Origin: Streptomyces sp. SirexAA-E
GTDB lineage: Bacteria > Actinomycetota > Actinomycetes > Streptomycetales > Streptomycetaceae
Assembly (NCBI RefSeq): GCF_000177195.2
Contig: NC_015953.1
Coordinates: forward strand, 372,001 to 436,000
Length of the DNA: 64,000 nt
Direction of reading: 5' to 3'
Of the stretch, positions 1-8,487 are shown piece after piece. A program made the position numbers and the translations under genes. Every line of letters begins with the position of its first letter. Position 1 is the first letter of the stretch. A model generated the notes under the pieces. The model had not been told where the DNA came from and did not search any database. It worked only from the letters and a program-made list of their open reading frames with translations.

Positions 1-1296
1 TGAGCGACGGGTGGGACGGACGGGCAGCTCCTGCGGGAGGTAGCCGATCCTGGCGCGCCGCCGGACGGTGCCGGAGTCGGGGGCGAGGTCACCGGCGAGC
101 ACCCGCAGCAGGGTGGACTTGCCCGCGCCGTTGGGTCCGGTGACCAGCAGCCGCTGTCCGGGCTCGATACGCAGCGCGGGCACCTCCAGCCGGTCCCCGA
201 CGACGACGGAGTCGAACTCGGCCGACGGCCCGAGGGCCCGGTCCGGCCCGCCCTCGCGGGCCAGGGCGAGGTCGGCCGCGAACCGCAGAGGTTCGGGCGG
301 TGCGGGCACGGGTGCGCGGCGCAGCGCCTCCAGCCGGGTCCTGGCCGCCCTGACCTGGCCGGACAGCTTGGCCTCGTGGGACCTGCGGTGCTTGCCGAAG
401 CCCTGTCCGGGGTCCTTGCCACTGCCGGCGAGCCGCCGTCCCGCCGCGTCGACGAGCTCCTCGGTGCGGGCCAGTTCGGTCAGATATTCCTGGTGCTCCT
501 GCGCCCGGCGGCGGCGTGCGGCGGCCTTCGCGGTGCGGTAGCCGCCCCAGCCGTCGCCGTACCGCGTCACCCCGCGCAGGTCGCGGTCGACCTCCAGGAT
601 CACGGTCGTGATCCGCTCCAGGAAGGCGCGGTCGTGCGTGACGGCGACCAGGGTGCCTCGGTGCGCGCGTAGGTGGTCCTCCAGCCAGCCGACGGCCGTG
701 GCGTCGAGGTGGTTGGTGGGTTCGTCGAGCAGCAGGAGGTCGGGGGCCGAGGCCAGCACGCAGGCGAGCGCGAGCCGTGACTGCTCGCCGCCGGAAAGGG
801 TGCCCAGGACGCGGTCGCGGGTGAGGTGGCCGAGCCCGAGGCCGTACATCGCCGCGTCGGTCCTGGCGTCCGCCTGGTAGCCTCCGCGCTCCTCGTAGGC
901 GGTCAGCAGGTCACCGTAGGCGGTGAGCCGAGCGTCGGTGGGATCGGCGCCCGACATCTCCTCCTCGGCGGCCCGGAGCAGCCTCTCCATGGCGCGGAGT
1001 TCGCCGAGGGCCACGTCGACGGCGTCCTGGACGGTGTGGCGGAGGTCGAGGGCGAGGGTCTGGGCGAGGTAACCGGTACCGCCGGGGAAGCGGACGGTGA
1101 CGTCGCCGCCGTCCGGGGCCTCGGCCCCTGCCATCAGACGGAGCAGGGTGGATTTCCCGGAGCCGTTCTCACCGATGACCCCGGCCTTCTCGCCGGGGCG
1201 GACGGTGAGGGACACCTGGTCGAGGACGGTCCGGGTGCCGTAGGTCTTGGAGACGTCGTTCATGGACAGCTGGGCGCTGTCGTGCGGGGATGACAT
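1..1296 (-). CDS. ABC-F family ATPase (ribosome protection type), 3' end cut by window
   Basis: Soluble twin-ATPase protein of the ABC-F family. Members bind the ribosomal E site, and the antibiotic-resistance branch displaces drugs from the peptidyl-transferase centre. Seen: the first Walker A (GENGSGKST) near residue 42, signature LSGGEQSR near 160, DEPTNHLD near 185, an Arg/Lys-rich linker containing KHRRSHEAKLSGQVR, and a second Walker A (GPNGAGKST) near 400. There are no membrane segments. The start at 1296 (MSSPHDSAQL) is preferred; an in-frame ATG lies 11 codons later (MNDVSKTYG). The C-terminus continues beyond base 1. A leader ORF and competing hairpins lie upstream (1297-1512), as is common for resistance-type ABC-F genes. 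Assignment to the resistance branch rather than a housekeeping ABC-F is inferred from that leader and from the overall resemblance to Streptomyces self-resistance ABC-F proteins. Confidence 0.9.
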   Translation of the reverse strand, partial: MSSPHDSAQLSMNDVSKTYGTRTVLDQVSLTVRPGEKAGVIGENGSGKSTLLRLMAGAEAPDGGDVTVRFPGGTGYLAQTLALDLRHTVQDAVDVALGELRAMERLLRAAEEEMSGADPTDARLTAYGDLLTAYEERGGYQADARTDAAMYGLGLGHLTRDRVLGTLSGGEQSRLALACVLASAPDLLLLDEPTNHLDATAVGWLEDHLRAHRGTLVAVTHDRAFLERITTVILEVDRDLRGVTRYGDGWGGYRTAKAAARRRRAQEHQEYLTELARTEELVDAAGRRLAGSGKDPGQGFGKHRRSHEAKLSGQVRAARTRLEALRRAPVPAPPEPLRFAADLALAREGGPDRALGPSAEFDSVVVGDRLEVPALRIEPGQRLLVTGPNGAGKSTLLRVLAGDLAPDSGTVRRRARIGYLPQELPVRPTRRS

Positions 1297-1334
1297 GAGT
1301 GGCTTTCCCTGAGGTGACGGGCCCTCGGCGGCAC

Positions 1335-1438
1335 GTGCCGGTACGGCACACACGGGTGCGCGGCGGGGGCGGGTTTCGTCGGACGGCGGGAAGGACCGCG
1401 GCACGCGAGAGCGGCGACCCGGTGGGTCACCCGGTGAC
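1335..1438 (-). promoter_or_regulatory. Candidate attenuator: competing hairpins between leader ORF and ABC-F gene
   Basis: Bases 1426-1431 (GTCACC) can pair with 1433-1438 (GGTGAC). As part of the arm 1424-1431 they can instead pair with 1413-1420 (GGCGACCC, one wobble). The two pairings exclude each other. A further perfect hairpin, GTGCCG-GTA-CGGCAC, lies at 1335-1349, closer to the ABC-F start. A ribosome stalled on the leader at 1473-1499 could choose between the folds. The pairings are visible; the switching mechanism is inferred. Confidence 0.4.
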
Positions 1439-1472
1439 GGCGGGCGTCACGCGGCGGCGTCCTGGCCGACGA

Positions 1473-1499
1473 TCAGAGAAAGAAGTAGTGCCTGCTCAT
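1473..1499 (-). CDS. Eight-codon leader peptide ORF (MSRHYFFL) upstream of the ABC-F gene
   Basis: A complete ORF of ATG, seven codons and TGA encodes MSRHYFFL. It lies about 175 nt upstream of the ABC-F start and on the same strand. A -10-like hexamer TACACT (minus strand, 1507-1512) ends seven bases before the ATG, so the transcript could begin at or next to the start codon and be leaderless. Downstream, two mutually exclusive hairpins share one arm (1413-1438). This is the layout of ribosome-mediated attenuation. The role is inferred; the ORF itself is directly visible. Confidence 0.5.
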   Translation of the reverse strand: MSRHYFFL

Positions 1500-1554
1500 G
1501 CGGGCCAGTGTAACCGCGCCCGGCCGGAGCGCGGGCGGGATCACGGCGGATCCG

Positions 1555-2748
1555 TCAGGCGGGCCCGTCCGCGGCGGGCCCGTGGCCCGTCGTGAGGCCT
1601 CCGCAGCCCTCCGGCCGTCTGGTCAGGACGAGTACGGCGACGTCGTCGCGCCGCACACCACCGGAGAACTCCTCCAGATCGGCCTGGAGCGAGCGCAGCA
1701 GCTCGCGCGGTTCGTCCCGCGCCCATCGGCCGAGGCGCTCGTCGAGCGGGTAGAAGGCGCCGGTGGCGTCGCGTGCCTCGGTCACGCCGTCGGTGAACAC
1801 CACCAGGGCCGCGCCGAGCGGGAAGCCGAACGTCTCCGCGGCACGCGCCTCGCCGCTCAGCTCCGCCATGCCGAGCGGTACGGAGACCAGCCGCAGGGCC
1901 ACCTTGGTCGCGGTCCCGTCGTGCAGCATCCGGGGCAGGAGGTGTCCGCAGTTCACGGCGGCCACCCGGTCGCCGCCGTCGAACCCGAGCAGCAGGGCGG
2001 TGACGAAGCGTTCGGTCTCGCCCGTCTCGGCGGTGAAGGCGTTGTGCCGGACGACGGCGTCCTCCAGCGCCGCCGCGACCGCCGTGAGGTCGCCCTCCCG
2101 GAAGGCCGCTTCCCGGAAGGCTCCGAGCGCGGCGAACCCGGCGCCGATCGCGGGGAGCCCCTTGCCCTGCACGTCGCCGATGATCACGCGGGTCCCGTGG
2201 GGCGACTGCACGACCTCGTAGATGTCGCCGCCGACGAAGCGGTCCTCCTCGATCGGTTCGTAGATCCCCTGCGCCCGGAGCTGCCGGGTGACGACCGGGA
2301 GCGGACGGAGGATCTGCCGCTGGAGTGCGACGGCCGCGGAGCGCAGCCGGGCCACCTCCGTGGCGTGCCGGATCCGCGCGGCACAGGCGACGACGCCCAG
2401 GGCGCAGGCGAGGACGGTGAAGCCGATGAGGAAGAAGACGTCCCAGAAGGCGCCGGTCGCCGCGATGCGCGAGCCGACGACCACCAGGGTGACCCAGCAG
2501 GCCACACCGACCGTCTGACGCACCGTGCAGAACACCGACGCCAGCGCGGGCAGGACGACCAGGAGGGGGATCAGCGGCAGGTCGGTACCGGTGAGGCTGT
2601 CGAGGAGGACGACCCCGGCGGTCAGCAGCAGGAGCCACAGGGCGAGTGCCCGGTTGCCGATGCGGGCGGCGCCCGCCGCCGCCTCGCCCGGATCGGTCCC
2701 CGGGAGCGCCGGCCTGCGCGCCGCCGGGCGCCGGAGTCCCATGACCAC
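1555..2748 (-). CDS. Membrane-anchored PP2C (SpoIIE/RsbU-type) serine phosphatase
   Basis: Protein phosphatase of the PP2C/SpoIIE superfamily, 397 residues. Enzymes of this type dephosphorylate anti-anti-sigma proteins and so steer partner-switching sigma factors. Four hydrophobic segments lie at about residues 35-50, 57-74, 81-93 and 104-124. The C-terminal catalytic domain (about 160-385) carries the metal-binding motifs FVGGDIYEVV, IIGDVQGKG, VVFTDGVTEAR and RRDDVAVLVL. No PAS or GAF sensor is visible, so the membrane region may be the sensor. The gene is followed on the same strand by the ABC-F leader region. A SigB/SigF-type sigma factor starts 1.4 kb away on the opposite strand, which makes a functional link conceivable but unproven. 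Confidence 0.88.
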   Translation of the reverse strand: MVMGLRRPAARRPALPGTDPGEAAAGAARIGNRALALWLLLLTAGVVLLDSLTGTDLPLIPLLVVLPALASVFCTVRQTVGVACWVTLVVVGSRIAATGAFWDVFFLIGFTVLACALGVVACAARIRHATEVARLRSAAVALQRQILRPLPVVTRQLRAQGIYEPIEEDRFVGGDIYEVVQSPHGTRVIIGDVQGKGLPAIGAGFAALGAFREAAFREGDLTAVAAALEDAVVRHNAFTAETGETERFVTALLLGFDGGDRVAAVNCGHLLPRMLHDGTATKVALRLVSVPLGMAELSGEARAAETFGFPLGAALVVFTDGVTEARDATGAFYPLDERLGRWARDEPRELLRSLQADLEEFSGGVRRDDVAVLVLTRRPEGCGGLTTGHGPAADGPA

Positions 2749-2771
2749 GGCTTGCCTCCCGCACTATGTCG

Positions 2772-3560
2772 CTATTGGCCCAGTTGTTCCAACCTACCCG
2801 CCTCCCGGGCCGGGGTCCTGGCGTCGACGGGCCGCCCCGGCCGGCCGGGAACCAGCGCGGAGAGGAACGCGGTACGGCGTCGCAGCCGGAAGCCCAAGGA
2901 CTCGTAGAGGCGGACGGCCCCGGTGTTGGACGAGGCGGCGTGCAGGAAGGGCGTCTCGCCCCGCTCCCTGATCCCGTGGGCGACGGCGCGGATGAGCCGC
3001 GTCGCCAGCCCCTGGCCGCGTACGGACTCGTCCGTGCAGACACCGCTGATCTCGGTCCAGCCCGGCGGGTGCAACCGCTCCCCCGCCATCGCGACCAGCA
3101 CTCCCTCGCGGCGGACGCCGAGATAGGTGCCGAGCTCGACGGTGCCGGGCAGGAAGGGGCCCGGACGGGTGCGGGCGACGAGTTCCAGCATGTCCGGGAC
3201 GTCGCGGGGACCGAGCAGGACCGCTTCGGCGTCGGGCCCGGTGTCCATGCCGTCGTCCACCATCTGTACGCCGTCCGCGTGGAAGACGATCTCCCAGCCG
3301 GCGGGCGGCGGCTCGCGGAAGGCCGTCAGGGTGACGCCGCCGCCCGGGCCCGCCAGCGCCGCGGCGTCGGCCCAGTCCTCGGCGCCGGGCGCGTCCGGCA
3401 GGGCGGCCCAGGGCGTGATGTCCGGCCGGTAGCGCAGGACGCGGCCGCGTCGTTCGGCGAAGTGGGCGTGGGGTCCGGTCAGCGAGCTGCGGACCGGGTT
3501 GTCCAGCGGGTGGCCGAGGCCGGGGGTGGCCGAGGGCACGGCGGGGTGCGGGGCGGTCAT
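2772..3560 (-). CDS. GNAT-family N-acetyltransferase (262 aa)
   Basis: Likely acetyl-CoA-dependent acyltransferase. The C-terminal half is a GNAT domain with ISGVCTDESVRGQGLATRLI (acetyl-CoA pyrophosphate loop) and the later ASSNTGAVRLYESLGF motif; the N-terminal half (about residues 1-110) is an extension of unclear function. The start at 3560 is chosen because GGGGAGGA lies seven bases upstream. The same frame stays open much further upstream, but only through low-quality high-GC sequence antisense to the sigma gene. It ends 23 bp before the start codon of the downstream PP2C gene on the same strand, so co-transcription is possible. Substrate unknown. Confidence 0.82.
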   Translation of the reverse strand: MTAPHPAVPSATPGLGHPLDNPVRSSLTGPHAHFAERRGRVLRYRPDITPWAALPDAPGAEDWADAAALAGPGGGVTLTAFREPPPAGWEIVFHADGVQMVDDGMDTGPDAEAVLLGPRDVPDMLELVARTRPGPFLPGTVELGTYLGVRREGVLVAMAGERLHPPGWTEISGVCTDESVRGQGLATRLIRAVAHGIRERGETPFLHAASSNTGAVRLYESLGFRLRRRTAFLSALVPGRPGRPVDARTPAREAGRLEQLGQ

Positions 3561-3975
3561 GCCGCGTCCTCCCCGGGCGCGGTGGGCCGGCCGTCGCCGG
3601 GCAGGCGGGAATCGGACTGGCGGCGCATGGGCATGGTCTCCCTCGTGGGCTCGGTCGCGGGACGGACGACAGCAGCGGAAAGCGCGTCGGGTCCGCGCGT
3701 ATTCCCGAGGCCGGTCGACGGGGCGTTGCGGCGGGCCGGTTCCGTCGGCGGTTCCATGCGTCGGGTCGACCGGCGTTCGCGCGTAGCTCCGCGGGCTTGA
3801 GGGGCGGGATCGTGGCGGGTCAGGCTTCGTGGGCGCCCTCGCCGGGCCGTCGGCCGGACGTGGGGCCCGCGTCCCGTCCGCCACGCCCGTCCGCGGGGCG
3901 CGTCCGGCCCGCCGGTACCGGGCTCTGCCGCGATCCGGCCCCAACGCCCCGCCCACTGTGGCACCCTGGACATGG

Positions 3976-4010
3976 CCGCCCCACCGGGCTCCCCCGTACC
4001 GGTGGGGCGG
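3976..4010 (+). terminator. Strong orphan hairpin followed by TCTTCT
   Basis: The arms 3976-3987 (CCGCCCCACCGG) and 3999-4010 (CCGGTGGGGCGG) pair perfectly over 12 bp around an 11-base loop and are followed by TCTTCT on the plus strand. It sits in the 619-bp gap between the GNAT start (3560) and the sigma-factor start (4180). No convincing gene ends just before it, so it may terminate an unannotated small RNA or antisense transcript, or be a 5' UTR structure of the sigma gene. Confidence 0.45.
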
Positions 4011-4179
4011 TCTTCTGCGTGCGGACCCGTGCCCGGCCCTCGGGCACCTGGGGCGACGGCGACGCATACCGGCCGTCAGCGGACGCCAGATGTCCCGATT
4101 CCTCTTTGCCACACATGAGTTGTCATATTCCGGGCAGGTGCATGTCACCTCAACGCCTACGATCCGGGAGCGTGACGAG

Positions 4180-5052
4180 ATGACGGCGCACACGGCACGG
4201 ACCGCCGCTGCGGAACGGGCGGGCGCCGCAGGAGACCTGCCGTGGATCGAGGACGCGGGACAGGTCGCGCCGCGGGACGCACGGCAGTTGTCGAAGCTGT
4301 TCTTCGACCGGCTCCAGCTGCTCGACGAGGGCACGCCGGAGCACCAGTACGCCAGGAACACGCTCATCGAGATGAACCTCTCCCTGGTGCGGTTCGCGGC
4401 CGGCCGCTTCCGCAGCCGGGGCAGCGGCGACATGGAGGACATCGTCCAGGTCGGCACCGTCGGCCTGATCAAGGCGATCGACCGGTTCGACCTGGCCCGC
4501 GAGGTCGAGTTCACCTCGTTCGCCGTGCCGTACATCGTGGGTGAGATCAAGCGCTTCTTCCGCGACACCACATGGTCCGTCCATGTACCGCGACGGCTCC
4601 AGGAACTGCGGGTGGACCTCGCCCGGGCGAAGGAGACGCTCGCCGTCGGCCTGGACCGGGACCCCACGGTCCAGGAGCTCGCCGCCCACCTCGGCCTCGA
4701 CGAGCAGGAGGTCACGGACGGGATCGTCGCGGCCAACGGCTACACGGCGGGCTCACTCGACATGCCCGCGGAAGCGGGCGACCCCGCGGGCCGCGCGACG
4801 GGCGGGCGCACCTTCGCCGATGTGCTGGGCGAGCCCGACCCGGCGATGGAGACGGTGGAGAACCTCCACGCCCTGGCGCCGCTGCTGGAGGATCTCGACG
4901 CACGGGAGCGCCGCATCATAGAGATGCGGTTCGGCCAGGAGCTGACACAGGCTCAGATCGGGGACGAGCTGGGGATCTCCCAGATGCATGTGTCCCGGCT
5001 GCTCGGCCGGACGCTCCGCAAGCTGCGCGCCGGGATGTTCACCGAGGACTGA
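4180..5052 (+). CDS. SigB/SigF-family alternative sigma factor
   Basis: RNA polymerase sigma factor of 290 residues, of the group-3 SigB/SigF/SigG type used in Streptomyces for stress or differentiation. Region 2 is clear (DIVQVGTVGLIKAIDRFD and VEFTSFAVPYIVGEIKRFFR), region 3 follows (VPRRLQELRVDLARAKETL), and region 4 holds the helix-turn-helix LTQAQIGDELGISQMHVSRL. The ATG at 4180 is chosen because GGGAG lies at 4166-4170 and homologous proteins begin shortly before region 1.2/2. The frame is open upstream, but that sequence is not sigma-like. No anti-sigma (RsbW-type) gene is adjacent, though a decayed ATPase fragment of that fold occurs near 17.6 kb and a PP2C phosphatase lies nearby. 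A typical SigB-type autoregulatory promoter was not recognised. Confidence 0.92.
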   Translation: MTAHTARTAAAERAGAAGDLPWIEDAGQVAPRDARQLSKLFFDRLQLLDEGTPEHQYARNTLIEMNLSLVRFAAGRFRSRGSGDMEDIVQVGTVGLIKAIDRFDLAREVEFTSFAVPYIVGEIKRFFRDTTWSVHVPRRLQELRVDLARAKETLAVGLDRDPTVQELAAHLGLDEQEVTDGIVAANGYTAGSLDMPAEAGDPAGRATGGRTFADVLGEPDPAMETVENLHALAPLLEDLDARERRIIEMRFGQELTQAQIGDELGISQMHVSRLLGRTLRKLRAGMFTED

Positions 5053-5444
5053 CGTCCCCAGCGCCCGGCCCGCCTCCAGAGTCCGTGGTCGCGCCCGGAC
5101 CGGCCCGCGGGCCGCCCGTGTTGCGGCCGGATGAAATCATGTACGGCGTGCGCCGGTGCGCGAGCGGCCCGCCCCGCGCAACCCTTTCCCGGACCGCTGC
5201 TCCGCCGGACCCGGTGAACCCCCAGGTCGCATCGCGTCCGCCGCTGTCCGGCGGTGGCGGGAAGCCGCCGCACGGCTGTGGGACACACGCGTCCCGGCCC
5301 GTCCGGGCGGGTGTTGACGCCCCGTACGGCCGCTGCGAGCCTCCCGCATGACCGGTCGCACCGCCCTCCGTCCCGCGGCGTCGTCACGGTCGGCCCCGGC
5401 GGCCTGAAGCCCGGCCCCGTCCTCCCCGGTCCCCAGGAGCGTTC
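5053..5444. other. Intergenic gap, no gene recognised
   Basis: Between the sigma factor and the sulfite-oxidase-family gene. The stretch is GC-rich with short inverted repeats (for example around 5101-5120) but no convincing ORF, RNA or terminator. A TTGACG at 5314-5319 could be a -35 element for the downstream gene, but no good -10 follows. Confidence 0.4.
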
Positions 5445-6704
5445 ATGAGTCCTCTGCCGTCGTCCGAAGCCGCGTACGACCGGATGCGGCTCGGGCAGTG
5501 GTCCCGGGGCCGCGCGAGGTCGGCCGGAATCGCCCGCCGCGACCTGATGAGGCTGGTCGCGGCGGCCTCGGTGGCCGCCCCACTGGTCCCGGCCGGCGCC
5601 TCCCCGGCCCGCGCCGCCGGCTCCCTGCCCGGCGTGGTGAAGCCGCTGCCGCCGGAGCTGTTCACGGTGCGCGGGACGAACGCCGAGACGAACTTCGCGT
5701 CACTGCGGGACACCGGACTCCTCACCCCCGCCGACCGCTTCTTCGTCCGCAACCACACCGCGACACCGTCCGTCGACAGGGCGTCCTGGAAGCTGACGGT
5801 CTGGGGAGACGGCCTGACGGATGGCCCGGTGGACTTCACGTACGCCGCCCTGCGCGCGCTGCCGTCCACCTCCCGGACCGCGTTCGTCGAGTGCGCGGGC
5901 AACGGCCGCAGCTTCTTCGCCTCGCAGCAGGGCCAGGAGGTCAGCGGCACCGCGTGGACGCTCGGTGCCGTCGGGGCGGCCCGCTGGCGCGGGGTGCGCC
6001 TGTCCGACGTGCTGCGCCGGGCGGGCATCGGCCGGCACGCCGTCGACGTACTGCCGCGCGGGCTGGACGACGAGGTGATCAGCGACGGGACGAACCTCGG
6101 CCGGGTCCGCAGGCCGCTGCCCGTCGCCAAGGCGATGGACGACGTGCTGCTGGCCTACGAGATGAACGGCGAGCCGCTGCCGCCCGACCACGGCGCTCCG
6201 GTGCGGCTGATCGTGCCGTCCTGGGTCGGCGTCGCCCACATCAAGTGGGTGGGTGACATCGAGGTGAGCGACGAGCCGCTGCTGACCCCGTGGAACACCG
6301 GCCTCTACCGTCTGTTCGGGCCCGGCCATCCGCCCGAGGGCAGTGCGCCGCTGAGCCGGCAGACACTCAAGAGCGCCTTCGAGCTGGAGCCGGGCGCCGC
6401 GTTCGCCGCCCGGCGCGGGCACCGGCTCACCGGCCGGTCCTGGTCGGGCGGCGCGCCGGTGCGTTCGGTCGCGGTCAGCACGGACGGCGGCACCCACTGG
6501 CGTCCGGCGCGGCTGCGCGACGAGCCCCGCGCCGGCAGCCGGGTGCGCTGGTCGGTGGACTGGGTCCCCGAGGAGCCGGGGCCCGCCGTGCTGCTCGCCC
6601 GGGCGACGGACCGCTCGGGCCGCCGCCAGCCGGACACGGCGGCGTACAACACGCAGGGCTACCTCTTCGACGCCGTGGTGCGTCATCCCGTGACGGTCAT
6701 CTGA
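5445..6704 (+). CDS. Sulfite oxidase-family molybdopterin oxidoreductase, exported
   Basis: Molybdenum-cofactor enzyme of the sulfite oxidase/SorA-SoxC family, 419 residues. The family oxidises sulfite or related sulfur compounds or reduces S-oxides; the actual substrate here is unknown. The N-terminus has a Tat-like signal (ARRDLMRLVAAASVAAPLVPAG) ending near ARAAG at about residue 65. The Moco-binding core contains the conserved cysteine in FVECAGNGRSFF (about residue 150) and GAPVRLIVPSWVGVAHIKWV. The Mo-Co dimerisation domain fills the C-terminal third (VRSVAVSTDGGTHWRPARL). AGGAG lies six bases before the ATG. There is no cytochrome subunit beside it. The stop is 24 bp from the convergent dehydrogenase stop. 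Confidence 0.9.
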   Translation: MSPLPSSEAAYDRMRLGQWSRGRARSAGIARRDLMRLVAAASVAAPLVPAGASPARAAGSLPGVVKPLPPELFTVRGTNAETNFASLRDTGLLTPADRFFVRNHTATPSVDRASWKLTVWGDGLTDGPVDFTYAALRALPSTSRTAFVECAGNGRSFFASQQGQEVSGTAWTLGAVGAARWRGVRLSDVLRRAGIGRHAVDVLPRGLDDEVISDGTNLGRVRRPLPVAKAMDDVLLAYEMNGEPLPPDHGAPVRLIVPSWVGVAHIKWVGDIEVSDEPLLTPWNTGLYRLFGPGHPPEGSAPLSRQTLKSAFELEPGAAFAARRGHRLTGRSWSGGAPVRSVAVSTDGGTHWRPARLRDEPRAGSRVRWSVDWVPEEPGPAVLLARATDRSGRRQPDTAAYNTQGYLFDAVVRHPVTVI

Positions 6705-6728
6705 CGTGCCGGCCCGGCTGCCGGTCCG

Positions 6729-7625
6729 TCAGGCGCCGCGCCCCGCGTAGTAGGTGGCGATCATGTCCTGGTCGCCGTGTCCGGCGTCCTCGGCACGGGC
6801 GAACCGCTCGGCGGAGGCGGCGACCAGGTCCAGCCTCACCCCGGCCGCCTCGGCGGCCTCCAGGATCAGCCGGGAGTCCTTGAGCGCCGTGGACAGGGCG
6901 AAGCTCGGGGTGAGGTCGCCGTTGAGCACCGCGGCGGACTTGCCCTGGAGGTACGGGGTGTCCAGCGGGCCGCCCTTCATCGCGTCCAGGAACAGCTGCG
7001 GGTCGATGCCGAGCCCCTCGGAGAGGTTCAGGCATTCCGCGGCGCTGTTGACGAGGTTGATCACCCAGGTGTTGGCGACCAGCTTGAGGCGGGTGGCCGC
7101 CCCCGGGTCCTCGCCGACCCACACGGTGCGCTGCCCGATCGCCTCCAGGACGGGCCCGACCGTCGCCCGGGCGGCGGAGGGCCCCGAGACGAAGACCGTC
7201 AGCGTGCCCTGCTCGGCGGGCTGTCTGGTGCCGGAGACCGGGGCGTCGAGGTACACCAGGCCCAGCCCGGCGGCGCGGTGGGCCAGGTCGGTGGCGGCGT
7301 CGAGGCCGACGGTGGAGCTCTGCAGCCAGATCTGTCCGGGCCGCAGGCCTCCGGTGGCGGCGGTGAGGGTCTCGGTGACGGCGCGTCGGTCGTTGAGCAT
7401 GGTGAGGACGACGTCGGCGCCGCGTACGGCTTCCTCGGCCGTGTCCGTCACGGTGGCTCCGGCCGTGGCCAGGGGCTCGGCCTTGGACCGGGTCCGGTTC
7501 CAGGCCCGGACGGGCAGCCCGGCCCTGAGCAGGCTGTGGGCCATTCCGGATCCCATGATCCCGGTGCCGAGGACCGCGACGGCCGGCTTTCCGGGGACGG
7601 CGTCGGCCGAGGAGGCGGTGGTCAT
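6729..7625 (-). CDS. NAD(P)-dependent 3-hydroxyisobutyrate dehydrogenase-family oxidoreductase
   Basis: Beta-hydroxyacid dehydrogenase family, 298 residues, cytoplasmic. The N-terminal Rossmann fold carries VAVLGTGIMGSGMAHSLLRAG (glycine-rich NAD(P) loop at about 17-36) and VYLDAPVSG, the substrate-binding signature. The catalytic lysine is in RLKLVANTWVINLVN at about residue 181. The C-terminal helical domain is complete. Family members include 3-hydroxyisobutyrate, tartronate semialdehyde and succinic semialdehyde reductases, and the sequence alone does not separate these. A good ribosome site (GGGAACGAG) precedes the ATG. The gene is transcribed convergently with the sulfite-oxidase-family gene and in the same direction as the CbiZ gene upstream (142 bp gap). 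Confidence 0.9.
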   Translation of the reverse strand: MTTASSADAVPGKPAVAVLGTGIMGSGMAHSLLRAGLPVRAWNRTRSKAEPLATAGATVTDTAEEAVRGADVVLTMLNDRRAVTETLTAATGGLRPGQIWLQSSTVGLDAATDLAHRAAGLGLVYLDAPVSGTRQPAEQGTLTVFVSGPSAARATVGPVLEAIGQRTVWVGEDPGAATRLKLVANTWVINLVNSAAECLNLSEGLGIDPQLFLDAMKGGPLDTPYLQGKSAAVLNGDLTPSFALSTALKDSRLILEAAEAAGVRLDLVAASAERFARAEDAGHGDQDMIATYYAGRGA

Positions 7626-7767
7626 GGGCTCGTTCCCTTCGTCGGTGGGCCCGGCGGCTGGTGCGCGGCGCGGCGGGCGCCGGGCGTGGTGCCGGACTCG
7701 GTTCTCTCCAGAGTGCGGCAGCGGCCGCCGGGGTGCCGTTCGGTCCCGCCCTCGGGCACCCCCGGTC

Positions 7768-8487
7768 TCAGGACTGCCCCGCCCCGGTGAGGACGGCGTG
7801 GTGCACGGCTCTCGCCAGGCGTGCGCCCCAGCGCGAGCGCGGTCCGGCGAAGAGTTCGCCGGTGTCCGTCCCCGGCGCGGGTGCGGCGACGCACACCGCG
7901 TCCGTGGGTGTGCCGGAACAGTCGAGTCCGGCGTCCAGGAGCGCTTGGACCTTCGCCTCCGTGGCGGTCGCCACCGCGTTGACCAGTGCGGCGTCGGAGA
8001 GGGCCACGGGCAGGGTGACGACGATGTTGACCGTGCCGGGCGGCGGCGGCCCGTCCTCGCCCTCCACGGGGGCGGCGGCCCAGCCCCGTACCCCGAGCCC
8101 GCTGGTGACGGTGGCCGTCACCCCACCGTCGTGCCCGGTGGTGTACGCCGTGACGTCGGCGGCCGTCATCAGTCCGGCACCGGCACCGGACAGCCCCTCC
8201 GCCGCGGCGATCTCCGCGAGGTGCCGGTCGGGGTCCAGCCGTGGGTATCCGCCCGGGACCTGTGCGTTGAGGATCCAGGCGCGGGGCCCGATCCCGCCGC
8301 CGAGGACGGCGCTGCTGCACACCCGCCAGCCCGGGCCCAGTCGCCAGACCAGGTGGTGGAGGCCCTGGCCCCTCTCCCGCCGGGCCAGGAGCTCCCCGCG
8401 CTGTCCGGGCAGGTCGACACGTACGGACTCGATGGTGCACCCCCGTCGGCGGGCCGTTCCGACGGTCGGCGACGGCGCGTCGATCAT
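7768..8487 (-). CDS. cbiZ: Adenosylcobinamide amidohydrolase (CbiZ)
   Basis: Hydrolyses the aminopropanol amide of adenosylcobinamide to give adenosylcobyric acid, letting imported cobinamide or pseudocobalamin re-enter cobalamin synthesis. The 239-residue protein matches the CbiZ pattern: NAQVPGGYPRLDPDRHL near residue 76, GLMTAADVTAYT, TVTSGLGVRGWAA, GTVNIVVTLPVAL, ALVNAVATATEAKVQALLDAG and CSGTPTDAVCVA. The start at 8487 (MIDAPSPT) gives the usual family length; a longer frame upstream is low-complexity. No riboswitch was recognised directly upstream, unlike the btuF operon 4 kb away. Together with that importer it forms a corrinoid salvage set, separated by the PRC-barrel gene. Confidence 0.85.
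   Translation of the reverse strand: MIDAPSPTVGTARRRGCTIESVRVDLPGQRGELLARRERGQGLHHLVWRLGPGWRVCSSAVLGGGIGPRAWILNAQVPGGYPRLDPDRHLAEIAAAEGLSGAGAGLMTAADVTAYTTGHDGGVTATVTSGLGVRGWAAAPVEGEDGPPPPGTVNIVVTLPVALSDAALVNAVATATEAKVQALLDAGLDCSGTPTDAVCVAAPAPGTDTGELFAGPRSRWGARLARAVHHAVLTGAGQS

Noticed and set aside
3557..3973. Possible 138-codon gene in the gap before the sigma factor
   Set aside because: Arg/Pro-rich, no ribosome site or family resemblance, and it overlaps the GNAT start.
2772..4736. A 654-codon open frame on the minus strand covering the GNAT gene and the antisense of the sigma gene
   Set aside because: Only the last 262 codons resemble a protein family; the upstream part is Arg/Pro/Ser-rich and antisense to a confident sigma factor, as expected for high-GC DNA.
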